The translations under genes and the position numbers were made by a program. DNA of 36,281 nt from Candidatus Krumholzibacteriota bacterium. Lineage in GTDB: Bacteria; Krumholzibacteriota; Krumholzibacteriia; LZORAL124-64-63. The stretch covers positions 1-36,281 of the forward strand of contig JAJRWA010000257.1 in assembly GCA_024277025.1 (NCBI GenBank). The letters run 5' to 3'. This document shows, one piece after another, positions 23,363 through 31,225 of the stretch. The notes beneath the pieces were generated by a model, which was not told the DNA's origin, made no database searches, and saw only the letters and a list, made by a program, of their open reading frames with translations. Position 1 is the stretch's first letter, and every line of letters begins with the position of its first letter.

Positions 23363-25120
23363 ATGACCGGCAAGAACCTGACCGCAAGCGTCCTACTTCT
23401 GGCCGTTGCGGTTGTTCTGGTATCACCGACCAGTCTTCAGGCTGCTACCCTCGCCGTCCCTGCGAATTACCCGACCATCGCCGCGGCCTTTGACGCCGCA
23501 CGCAGTGGTGACCGCATAGAACTGGCCCCGGGAGTCTACCGCGAGAACCATCTGGTTCTGCCCAATGGCGTGACCCTGGCCGGCGTCATCGGTGATCCGG
23601 CCGCCGTGACCATCGACGGCCAGGGACAGGGCCGGATCCTGCTGGCCGAAGGCCTCGACCAGACGACCCTGATCACCAACATCCGCTTCATCAACGGCCG
23701 CGCGGCCGGCCACACGAGCTACGATCGCAGTGGCGGCGCCATTTTCTGCAGCAACAGCAACCTGCGCATTAGCATCTGTATTTTCGAGAACAACGCCAGC
23801 GACGGACAGGGCGGCGCCATTCGCTGCAACAAGTCCTCACCCCTGATCACCGGCTGTCTCTTCGTCGGCAACGACGCCGGCAGTGGCGGCGGCGGCGCCA
23901 TTGACTGCAGCTTCTTTTCGTCACCACTGATCAAGGGCTGTGAGTTCCGCGACAACACCGCCGCCTGGGGCGGCGCCCTGAGCTGCCGCGGCTATTCCTC
24001 TCCTTCGGTCTCCACCAGCTTGTTCAAGGGCAACTCCGCCGTGGGCGCCAAGGGATACGGCGGCGGCGTCTTTGCTGATTTCGGTTCCACTCCGGTGTTC
24101 AGGCTCTCCACATTCGTGGAAAATGCGGCACGGTACGGTGGTGCTTTCGCCTGCCTGAGCGGATCGGAAACCAATCTTGAAAACTGTACAGTAGTGGCTA
24201 ATTCAGCCCAGATTCTGGGCGGCGGCCTGTTCAGCTATGAAGCGGCGCCCCGGGTCACCAGCTCGATCTTCACCATGCAGGACGGCACCGGCATCAGCGC
24301 CGAGGGCGGACTCGTGCCGCAGATAAGCTGCAGTGATATCTTCGGCAACTCTCGCGGCGACTGGGTTGGCGACATTGCCTACCAGTTGGCGGCCGGCGAC
24401 AACCTTTCGGTCGACCCGCTCTTCTGCACCTCCGACGATGGCAGCAACGAAAGCTTCGCCCTGGAAGACAACAGCCCCTGCGGCAGCCCTGAGCTGACCT
24501 GCGGCTACATGGGCGCCTGGCCCGTGGGCTGCAACGTGGTCGGCACTTCGATCCTGACCTTCGACGCGCAGTGGCGGGACCAGGACGCCGAGTTGACCTG
24601 GCAGACGCAGACCCAGGGAGGTGCCATTCCGCACTTTCGTCTGGTCGGCAGCAGCAGTACCGCGCCTGACGAGGAATGGGATGTGCCGATCGAGGATCTC
24701 GGCGGCGGCTACTACATCGCCCAGGATGATGCCAGCAGCGTCAGCGACGGCGCCACCTACACCTACCGGCTCTTCATGGCCCTCGCCGATGATTCCTGGG
24801 TACTGGTCAAGGAACTCACCCTCTCCTCGGTACCGGAGTTCCCCGGCATCCATGACCTGAGTGCCTGGCCCAACCCCTTCAACCCCATGACAACCATCAG
24901 CTTCCGGTTGGGCAAGGCGCAACGCACGCGCATTTCGATCTTCAGCCCCGATGGCCGCCGAGTGGCTGTTCTGGCCGACCGCGAACTCAACGCGGGACCG
25001 CATACCCAGACCTGGGACGGGCGCAACAGCAACGGCGGCGCCGTCAGCTCAGGTACCTATATCGTCCTGGTCGAGGGCGCCATCGAGCGCCGGTCCCAGA
25101 AAATCACCTTGCTCAAGTAG
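23363..25120 (+). CDS. Secreted right-handed beta-helix protein with C-terminal sorting/FlgD-like domain
   Basis: A 585-residue protein with a signal peptide (LTASVLLLAVAVVLVSPTSLQA). The beta-helix starts as in pectate-lyase-like proteins (VPANYPTIAAAFDAARSGDR, IELAPGVYREN). It continues with coils marked by GGAI/GGAL and CxF steps (SGGAIFCSNSNLRISICIFE, GGGAIDCSFFSSPLIKGCEF, WGGALSCRGYSSPSVSTSLF). A linker domain (~400-500) leads to an ~85-residue C-terminal module: LSAWPNPFNPMTTISFRLGK, SIFSPDGRRVAVL, WDGRNSNGGAVSSGTYIVLV, KITLLK. This module resembles type-A (T9SS-like) sorting and FlgD-like domains of FCB bacteria. It is probably exported to the cell surface, with a possible polysaccharide-binding or -cleaving role. 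The ATG at 23363 has AAGGAGG upstream. It ends in TAG right at the domain end, another clear case of TAG as a normal stop. Confidence 0.9.
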   Translation: MTGKNLTASVLLLAVAVVLVSPTSLQAATLAVPANYPTIAAAFDAARSGDRIELAPGVYRENHLVLPNGVTLAGVIGDPAAVTIDGQGQGRILLAEGLDQTTLITNIRFINGRAAGHTSYDRSGGAIFCSNSNLRISICIFENNASDGQGGAIRCNKSSPLITGCLFVGNDAGSGGGGAIDCSFFSSPLIKGCEFRDNTAAWGGALSCRGYSSPSVSTSLFKGNSAVGAKGYGGGVFADFGSTPVFRLSTFVENAARYGGAFACLSGSETNLENCTVVANSAQILGGGLFSYEAAPRVTSSIFTMQDGTGISAEGGLVPQISCSDIFGNSRGDWVGDIAYQLAAGDNLSVDPLFCTSDDGSNESFALEDNSPCGSPELTCGYMGAWPVGCNVVGTSILTFDAQWRDQDAELTWQTQTQGGAIPHFRLVGSSSTAPDEEWDVPIEDLGGGYYIAQDDASSVSDGATYTYRLFMALADDSWVLVKELTLSSVPEFPGIHDLSAWPNPFNPMTTISFRLGKAQRTRISIFSPDGRRVAVLADRELNAGPHTQTWDGRNSNGGAVSSGTYIVLVEGAIERRSQKITLLK

Positions 25121-25979
25121 TTTGACGCCGGGCCACGATCCCGGCCGCCGGTCGGCGGTCCGGATCGTGGCCGGTCTCGTGAGCGAGGGTCTGCCAAGGC
25201 CCCCTGGGAAAACTCCGCAGCAATTCTCCCGGCAGCAAGCGATACCGGGCTCGCGGGTGCCCGTCATAACCGGGTGCGGCCCGGAAGGTCCGGACCAGGG
25301 CCACGCCGCCCGGCTGCACCAGGTTCTTCAGCCGGGCGATCAGGTCGCGCTGCAGATAGCGAAAGTTGAGCACGATGGACCAGGGGCCGGACGGCACGGC
25401 GGCGGCGTCACGCAGGTCCGCCCGCAGGAAGGAGACCTGAATCCGGCGTTGGGCGGCCAGCCGCCGGCCCAGCACCAGCGCCTCTGCCTGCCAATCGACG
25501 CCTGTGACCTGGTACCCCCGCTCAGCCAACCACACGGCCGCCCGGCCGCTGCCGCAGGCCAGATCCAGCACAGGTCCGGCGACCGGTGGCGGCAGCAGCT
25601 CCTCGTGCCGGACCAGCCAGGGTGGCGGCTGCCACAGGTGAGCCCGCGAGTCGCCGCGGACCGACAGGTCTGCGCCGTGTATCTGCCGGGCCGTCACGGG
25701 CGCCCGCCCGCGCCGCTGCAGGTGGTCCGCCAGAGCCCGGGCCAGATCGGTGTCAGCACCGAGAATCAACAGGGGCACTTCGCGCGGCGGCAGGAAGATA
25801 GACGGCACGCAGTCCGCAAAATGCTGATCAGGGTCCACCCCGGGCGGTGGTGCCCCGACCGGCAGCGAGACGGCTCCCGGCCGATGCCCCGCCACAAAAT
25901 CTGCGGCTGGACGAATGTCCAGAACCGCCGGGCCGCCGTTTCCCCGCGACGGGCAAGCCAAATTCTTCGGTGAATCCAC
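25113..25979 (-). CDS. Rhodanese-like domain (no active-site Cys) fused to a class I SAM methyltransferase
   Basis: A 288-residue protein. Residues ~16-95 look like a rhodanese fold (AVLDIRPAADFVAGHRPGAV, SLPVG), but the active-site loop reads PLLILGADTDLARALADHLQ instead of the usual VYCRSGxR, so no catalytic cysteine is present. Residues ~135-260 form a class I methyltransferase: VLDLACGSGRAAVWLAERGY (SAM motif I), VTGVDWQAEAL, SFLRADLRDA, WSIVLNFRYLQRDL. The second half resembles TehB/UbiE-like methyltransferases, and the substrate is unknown. It starts with GTG (25977-25979) after GAGG. Its last 8 bases overlap the end of the convergent beta-helix gene. Confidence 0.8.
   Translation of the reverse strand: MDSPKNLACPSRGNGGPAVLDIRPAADFVAGHRPGAVSLPVGAPPPGVDPDQHFADCVPSIFLPPREVPLLILGADTDLARALADHLQRRGRAPVTARQIHGADLSVRGDSRAHLWQPPPWLVRHEELLPPPVAGPVLDLACGSGRAAVWLAERGYQVTGVDWQAEALVLGRRLAAQRRIQVSFLRADLRDAAAVPSGPWSIVLNFRYLQRDLIARLKNLVQPGGVALVRTFRAAPGYDGHPRARYRLLPGELLRSFPRGPWQTLAHETGHDPDRRPAAGIVARRQTT
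25131..25172. terminator. Long hairpin at the convergent ends of two genes
   Basis: A perfect 11-base-pair stem, GGCCACGATCC (25131-25141) with GGATCGTGGCC (25162-25172), enclosing GC-rich bases that can pair further. It starts 11 bases after the beta-helix stop and lies inside the last codons of the methyltransferase gene. It has no T-run on either side, so it may stop or protect the plus-strand transcript without being a classic intrinsic terminator. Confidence 0.5.
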
Positions 25980-26151
25980 TGGCCCTCTTTTCCTGGTGCC
26001 TTATTATGTCTTCCAGCTTTATGATGCACTTCGGTGGCCGAAGTAATTCGGCAATGAAAGCCCGCGCATCATCCCATCGGCTGCCTGCGGTGCCAAGCGC
26101 ATTCGCGCACCACCTGCAGACATCCGGCCCGTCGCCAACGTGGAGAGTCTC

Positions 26152-28788
26152 ATGCCAGCGATCCAGAAATTTGTGGTCACCCCGAACCTGCCCGAACCCC
26201 TCCAGCCCCTGCTCGACATTGCGCGCAACGTCTGGTGGTCCTGGAATGTGGAGGCCATCAACCTGTTGCGGCGCGTCGATCCGGACCTCTGGGATCAGCA
26301 CGAGGGCAACCCCGTGGCCGTGCTGGGCTCCCTTTCCACCGAGCGGGTGGCCGTCCTGCTGAAAGACACGGCCTTTCTGGCTCACCTGGAACGTGTGCGG
26401 GGTGACCTGGACCGCTACCTGAGCCGGCCGACCTGGTTCCAGAACGAACACGACAATATCAGTGGGGGCCGGGTGGGCTATTTCTCCCTGGAATTCGGGC
26501 TGCATGAATCCCTGCCGTTGTATTCCGGCGGCCTGGGTATCCTGGCCGGCGACCACCTGAAGTCGGCCACCGACCTGGGCCTGCCGCTGGTCGGCGTGGG
26601 CCTGGCCTACCAGGAAGGCTACTTCCGCCAGTACCTGAACCACGACGGCTGGCAAATGGAAGGGTACACGGCCAACGATTTCTACAACATGTCCATGAAC
26701 CTGGAACTCGATGCGGAAGGCAACCCGCTGACGATCGAAGTCCACTACCCGGGCCGGACGGTCGCAGCGCGCATCTGGCGGGTGCAGGTCGGGCGCAACC
26801 CCCTGCTGCTGCTGGACACCAACCTGCCGGTCAACCTGCCGGAGGACCGCGAGCTGACCGCGCGACTCTACGGCGGCTCCGAGGACATGCGGATCCGGCA
26901 GGAGATCCTGCTGGGCATCGGCGGCCTGCGCGCCCTGATCACCCTGGGCCTCGAGCCGACGGTCTGCCACCTGAACGAAGGACACTCGGCCTTCCTGGGG
27001 CTGGAGCGCATCAACCTGCTGATGAAGAACCAGGGGCTGGATTTCGACACGGCCTTCGAGGTCGTGCGGGCCAGCAACGTATTCACCACCCACACCCCGG
27101 TGCCGGCGGGCAACGACCAGTTCCAACCGGATCTGGTGCGCCGTTACCTGACCAGAAAAGCCGACGAATTGGGTATCGGCATCGAGCGTCTGCTGGCCTT
27201 CGGCCGCCAGAACCCCGGCGACGACCGGGAGCTGTTCAACATGACGGTGCTGGCGCTGCGCCTCAGCCGCTCGGTCAATGGGGTCAGCGAGCTGCACGGG
27301 CACGTGTCCCGGGGCATGTGGCAGGCCGTGTGGCCGGGCGCGCCCCTGGAAGAGGTGCCCATCAGCTACGTCACCAATGGCATCCACACCCGCAGCTGGC
27401 TGTGCACCGAGATCGCCCGTCTTTACGACCGTTACCTGGGCCCCCGCTGGTTCGAGGATCCGACCAACAAGACGATCTGGGATCGCGTCGACACGATTCC
27501 TGACGCTGAACTGTGGCGTGGGCACGAGCGGATGCGCGAGCGGCTGGTCGGCTTCGTGCGCGGGCGCCTGCGGCGGCAGTTGCGCAAGCGGGGCGCCAAC
27601 CGGACCTGGATCAAGCAGGCCGGCGAAGTGCTCGACCCCGAGGCGTTGACGATCGGTTTCGCGCGCCGTTTCGCGACCTACAAGCGGGCGGCCCTGATCC
27701 TGAGCGATCCGGACCGGCTGGACCGGATCCTGAACGATCCCGAACGCCCGGTGCAGCTGATCTTCGCCGGCAAGGCGCACCCCAAGGACCATCACGGCAA
27801 GGAGCTCATCCGGCAACTGGTCAATCTGGCCCAGGAAGACCGCTTCAGCAACCGGATCGTCTTCATCGAGGACTACAACATCGAGGTCGGACGCTACCTG
27901 GTGCAGGGCGTGGACGTGTGGCTGAACAACCCGCGCCGGCCCCTGGAAGCCAGTGGCACCAGCGGCATGAAGGTGCCACCCAACGGCGGCGTGAATCTGA
28001 GCATCCTGGACGGCTGGTGGTGTGAGGGCTACCAGCAGGACAACGGCTGGGCCATCGGCGCCGGCGAGGACTACGAAGACCACGCCGAAAGCCAGGCCTA
28101 TCAGGACGATGTCGAGTCCACGGCCCTGTACGACCTGCTGGAGAACTAGATCGTGCCGACGTTCTACGAGCGCGGCGTCGACGACGTGCCGCGCGAATGG
28201 ACCCGCATCATGAAGCGGTCCATGCGCACGGTGAACGCCGAGTTCAACACCAACCGCATGGTCGAGGAATACACCGAGCGGTTCTACATTCCAGCCGTGG
28301 AAAACGCGGCCCGGCTTGGCGCCGAAGGCTACGCGAAGGCCCGGGAGCTGGCCGACTGGCGGCGGCGCGTGCACGAGGGCTGGCGTGGATTGGCCATCAC
28401 CCAGGTGGTCGCGCCGCCGGTGACGGCCCACCCCATGGGCACGAGTTTGCCCGTGTCCGCGACCGTGGCCCTGGGTACGATTCCCGTGGACGAGGTCCTG
28501 GTCGAGGTCTACCACTGCCTGCTGGATTCCGATGGGCAGATCACCGACGGCGAGGCGGCGACCCTGTTTGCCGGCCAGGACAATGGCGACGGCACGGTGA
28601 CCTTCACCGGCGAGATCGCCTGCCGGCGCGCCGGTCAGCGCGGTTTCACCGTCCGGGTCGTGCCCCGCAAGAACGGCTACCCGCTGGATCGTTTCGAGAC
28701 CGGCCTGATCACCTGGTGGGAAGACCCGCGCGCGGGGACAACCGCCAGTGGCCCCCAGACCGGCGATCCGGCCCTGAACCGGGCCTGA
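26152..28788 (+). CDS. glgP: Alpha-glucan (glycogen/maltodextrin) phosphorylase, interrupted by an in-frame TAG at codon 666
   Basis: GT35-family enzyme that releases glucose 1-phosphate from alpha-1,4-glucans, in the ~850-residue 'alpha-glucan family phosphorylase' branch. The ATG at 26152 has GGAG upstream; a GTG at 26140 is less likely. Motifs: VWWSWNVEAINLLRRVDP, FSLEFGLHESLPLYSGGLGI, NEGHSAFLGLERI, THTPVPAGNDQF, VTNGIHTRSW, GFARRFATYKRA, FAGKAHP, and the PLP lysine in EASGTSGMKVPPNGG (K607). TAG at 28147-28149 follows ALYDLLEN. The frame continues as IVPTFYERG..VPREWTRIM, then MRTVNAEFNTNRMVEEYTER and FYIPAVENAARL for 212 residues to TGA. The family has LLENEIVPLFY here, so TAG replaces a conserved glutamate. 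The two parts are 26152-28149 and 28150-28788. Without read-through, the C-terminal glucan-binding lobe is lost. Confidence 0.92.
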
Positions 28789-28814
28789 GCGCCTCGACCA
28801 GAACCCTTGCCGGC

Positions 28815-28844
28815 AGTGCCCGGGCTCACGCGAGTCCGGGCACT
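28815..28844 (+). terminator. Likely terminator hairpin after the phosphorylase gene
   Basis: AGTGCCCGG (28815-28823) pairs perfectly with CCGGGCACT (28836-28844), 9 base pairs with a 12-base loop, followed by ATTCCTTTC, a weak T-rich tail. It lies 26 bases after the phosphorylase stop and overlaps the end of the convergent regulator gene. Confidence 0.6.
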
Positions 28845-29170
28845 ATTCCTTTCAATTCAGACACATAGCGGTTGAACTCGCGTTTCCCGCGGGCCGAGAT
28901 CCGCACCATTGTGCGCGGTTTGCGGCCGACGAACGCCCGATTGAGCTGCACCAGTCCCGCCGCCTCCAGCTTGGCCAGATTGACTGACAACGAGCCGTCG
29001 CTGAAGCCGAGTTCATCGCGCAATACGGTGAAGGGATAAGAGCGGGGCCGGCGCAGCAGGAAGGACAGGATCAGCAGTCTGGCCCGGCCGTGGATCAGTG
29101 GTGAAAGCGGGACCTGTCCGCCACCGCCGGCGGCGGACGCGTCGGAGCCCGCGAAGTTCTTCGGTGCCAC
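28826..29170 (-). CDS. Winged-helix transcriptional regulator (HTH_34/MarR-like)
   Basis: A 114-residue DNA-binding protein. A short Gly/Ala-rich N-terminus is followed by a winged helix-turn-helix: IHGRARLLILSFLLRRPRSY, PFTVLRDELGFSDGSLSVNL (recognition helix), AKLEAAGLVQLNRAFVGRKP (wing), RTMVRISARGKREFNRYVSE. This pattern matches small ArsR/MarR-type 'winged helix DNA-binding' regulators. It starts with GTG (29168-29170) after AAGGAGG. It faces the phosphorylase gene tail-to-tail, and its promoter must lie in the unusual structured gap to its right, so its target may be there. No metal-binding cysteines are visible. Confidence 0.85.
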   Translation of the reverse strand: MAPKNFAGSDASAAGGGGQVPLSPLIHGRARLLILSFLLRRPRSYPFTVLRDELGFSDGSLSVNLAKLEAAGLVQLNRAFVGRKPRTMVRISARGKREFNRYVSELKGIVPGLA

Positions 29171-29910
29171 GCCGGTCGGCCTCCTTGCCGGGCGTCATCA
29201 CCTGCGCCGGGCGGGGCCATCGCATCCGTGCGATTCCAGCCCGCCGCGGCACTTTCGCAAGTTGTCATAACAGGGGCCGGCGCTGTGTCACTTGGTGTCG
29301 TCGCACTGCCGGCCCCTGGGTCTCAGGAATGGCCGCCCTGCCAATTCCTGAAGCGGGTCCATCCGGATGGTTTCGGCGTGTGCCCGCCAGACCCGCTTCC
29401 TCAAATCCATTTGAGTGAAGCTGTCTGACGAGGGGGCGGCTGGCACCCAGGACCAGTTCGTCCGCCCCCCACTGCCGCTGGAGATCCTTCTCCTGTCCCT
29501 CGCGGGAATCCCTGACCAGTGGTCAATGCTCCGTCGGGATCCGGCAAACCATCTCGTTGGACCAAACCCGGATTCATTTGTCGCCCTCGGGCCCAGTCCC
29601 CTCGTGCGAGCATGCCGTTCCGGATCAATTTGGCGCTGATCCCCCGCTCCGGAGATCCTTATCCCAAGCGGGCTGATTCGACCAGGCGCTATACTTTAAT
29701 ATCCAAAGTTCTTTGGTTTGTAAAGCTAAAAAACGCAGAACCGTGGATTATTTTCGCGGCCGTCCGTAAAAACCCCCGGAATGGCGAAAATCGGCGGCCA
29801 ATAGCCGATTCTATGCTGGACTTGGTTGGCGGTCAGGTTATCTTGGTCGGGCTTTTCACACGTCAAAGCGGGTCGCCGCGGCGCTCGCAGATCCACTGGA
29901 GGAGGTTGCC
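29171..29910. other. 740-base gap with a cluster of strong hairpins; divergent promoter region
   Basis: No convincing gene. Between 29271 and 29525 six inverted repeats follow each other almost without spacing. Arms: 29271-29281/29308-29318 (11 perfect pairs), 29323-29333/29340-29351 (11 pairs, one bulge), 29350-29359/29390-29399 (10 perfect), 29395-29406/29409-29421 (up to 12, one bulge), 29432-29439/29462-29469 (8 perfect), 29513-29525 (6). None has a U-run. From ~29690 the DNA turns AT-rich, with TATACT at 29690-29695, a CCAAAG/CTTTGG hairpin at 29703-29716 and AATCGGC/GCCGATT at 29789-29810; this part is probably the promoter and leader of the aminotransferase gene. It could encode a structured RNA. 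I found no match to tRNA, tmRNA or RNase P signatures. Confidence 0.5.
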
Positions 29911-31107
29911 ATGAAGGCCGAAAAACTCATCAGCATCGAGGACCAGTACGGGGCCAACAATTATCACCCCCTGGACATCGTGATCAAGAAGGCCGAAGGC
30001 GTCTGGGTCGAGGACGTCGCCGGCAACAAATTCATGGATTTCCTGGCCGCGTACAGCGCCGTCAACCAGGGCCACTGCCACCCCCGGCTGCTCAAGGCGC
30101 TGCGGCGCCAGGCCGCCAAGGTCACCCTGACCAGCCGCGCCTTCCGCAACGACCAACTGCCCTTCTTCTGCCAGGAGATCTGCGAGCTGACCGGCTACGA
30201 CCGGGTGCTGCCCATGAACTCGGGCGCCGAAGCGGTCGAGACGGCGATCAAGGCCGCCCGCAAGTGGGGCGAGAAAATCAAGGGTATCAAGAAGAACAAG
30301 GCGGAGATCATCGTCTGCGCCGACAATTTCCACGGCCGCACGACGACCATCGTCGGCTTCTCGACCGAGGAGCAGTACAAGGACGGCTTCGGCCCGTTCA
30401 CGCCCGGCTTCAAGATCATCCCCTTCGGCGACGCCAAGGCGCTCGAAGCTGCGATCACAAAGAACACGGCTGCCTTCATGGTCGAGCCGGTGCAGGGCGA
30501 GGCCGGCATCAACGTGCCGCCCAAGAGTTTCCTGAAGAAGGCCGCCGCTCTCTGCAAGAAGCACAACGTCCTGTTCATCGCCGACGAGATCCAGAGCGGC
30601 CTGGGCCGTACAGGCAAGCTGTTCGCCTTCGAGCACGCGGGCGTCAAGCCGGACGGCGTGATTGTCGGCAAGGCCCTCAGCGGCGGCTTCTACCCGGTAT
30701 CGGCTTTCCTGGCCAACGACGAAGTCATGGACGTGTTCAAGCCCGGCGACCACGGCTCCACCTTCGGCGGCAACCCGCTGGGCATGGCCGTGGCCCGCGA
30801 AGCGATGAAGGTCCTGGTCGAGGAGAAACTGATCGAGAACAGCGCCAAGCTGGGCCCGTGGTTCATGGGTGAGCTGCAGAAGATGAAGTACAAGAGCATC
30901 AAGAAGGTGCGCGGCCAGGGGCTGTTCATCGGCCTGGTGCTGAATCGTCCGGCCCGGCCCTATTGTGAGGCCCTGATGGCTGAAGGCATGCTGTGCAAGG
31001 AGACGCACGAAAACGTGATTCGCTTCGCGCCGCCGCTGGTGATCAGCAGGAAAGAGCTGAACCTGGCGCTGCGCAAAGTGAACAAGGTGTTCACGCAGCT
31101 GGGCTGA
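29911..31107 (+). CDS. rocD: Ornithine--oxo-acid aminotransferase
   Basis: PLP-dependent class III aminotransferase, 398 residues, the usual length for ornithine delta-aminotransferase (ornithine + 2-oxoglutarate to glutamate semialdehyde + glutamate). Features: NNYHPLDIVIKKAEGVWVED at the N-terminus, LAAYSAVNQGHCHPR, PMNSGAEAVETAIKAARKWG, ADNFHGRTTTIVGFST, MVEPVQGEAGINVPPKSFLK, FIADEIQSGLGRTGKLFAFE, and the PLP lysine in VGKALSGGFYPVSAFL. The STFGGNPLGMAVA block is also typical. The AYSAVNQGHCHP stretch favours RocD over acetylornithine aminotransferase. GGAGGAGG stands 7 bases before the ATG. It is a single-gene unit, with an intrinsic terminator 25 bases after its stop. It is a route between arginine/ornithine and proline. 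Confidence 0.93.
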   Translation: MKAEKLISIEDQYGANNYHPLDIVIKKAEGVWVEDVAGNKFMDFLAAYSAVNQGHCHPRLLKALRRQAAKVTLTSRAFRNDQLPFFCQEICELTGYDRVLPMNSGAEAVETAIKAARKWGEKIKGIKKNKAEIIVCADNFHGRTTTIVGFSTEEQYKDGFGPFTPGFKIIPFGDAKALEAAITKNTAAFMVEPVQGEAGINVPPKSFLKKAAALCKKHNVLFIADEIQSGLGRTGKLFAFEHAGVKPDGVIVGKALSGGFYPVSAFLANDEVMDVFKPGDHGSTFGGNPLGMAVAREAMKVLVEEKLIENSAKLGPWFMGELQKMKYKSIKKVRGQGLFIGLVLNRPARPYCEALMAEGMLCKETHENVIRFAPPLVISRKELNLALRKVNKVFTQLG

Positions 31108-31131
31108 TCAGACGAAAACGTGCGACCGACC

Positions 31132-31162
31132 AGGCCCGATGCCGGCTGGTGTCGGGCCTTTC
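31132..31162 (+). terminator. Rho-independent terminator of rocD
   Basis: AGGCCCGA (31132-31139) pairs perfectly with TCGGGCCT (31152-31159), 8 base pairs with a 12-base loop, followed by TTTCTGT. It lies 25 bases after the rocD TGA. Confidence 0.78.
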
Positions 31163-31225
31163 TGTGCGGCAAGCGGCTGAACCAGGGACAAACACCAGCG
31201 CCGGTACAAACCCGGCGGCTACTCG

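Noticed and set aside
25828-28515. 895-codon open frame on the minus strand opposite the phosphorylase gene
   Set aside because: Antisense shadow of a conserved plus-strand gene; low-complexity composition, no domain signature.
29395-29421. tRNA-Sec (selC) or other tRNA in the structured gap
   Set aside because: TCAAATCC at 29401 recalls the tRNA-Sec anticodon loop, but those bases are in a hairpin stem, and no acceptor stem, T-arm (GTTCGA) or CCA end can be built around it.
29271-29525. CRISPR array or insertion sequence in the 740-base gap
   Set aside because: The inverted repeats differ from each other in sequence and spacing. There are no direct repeats, terminal inverted repeats or transposase remnants.
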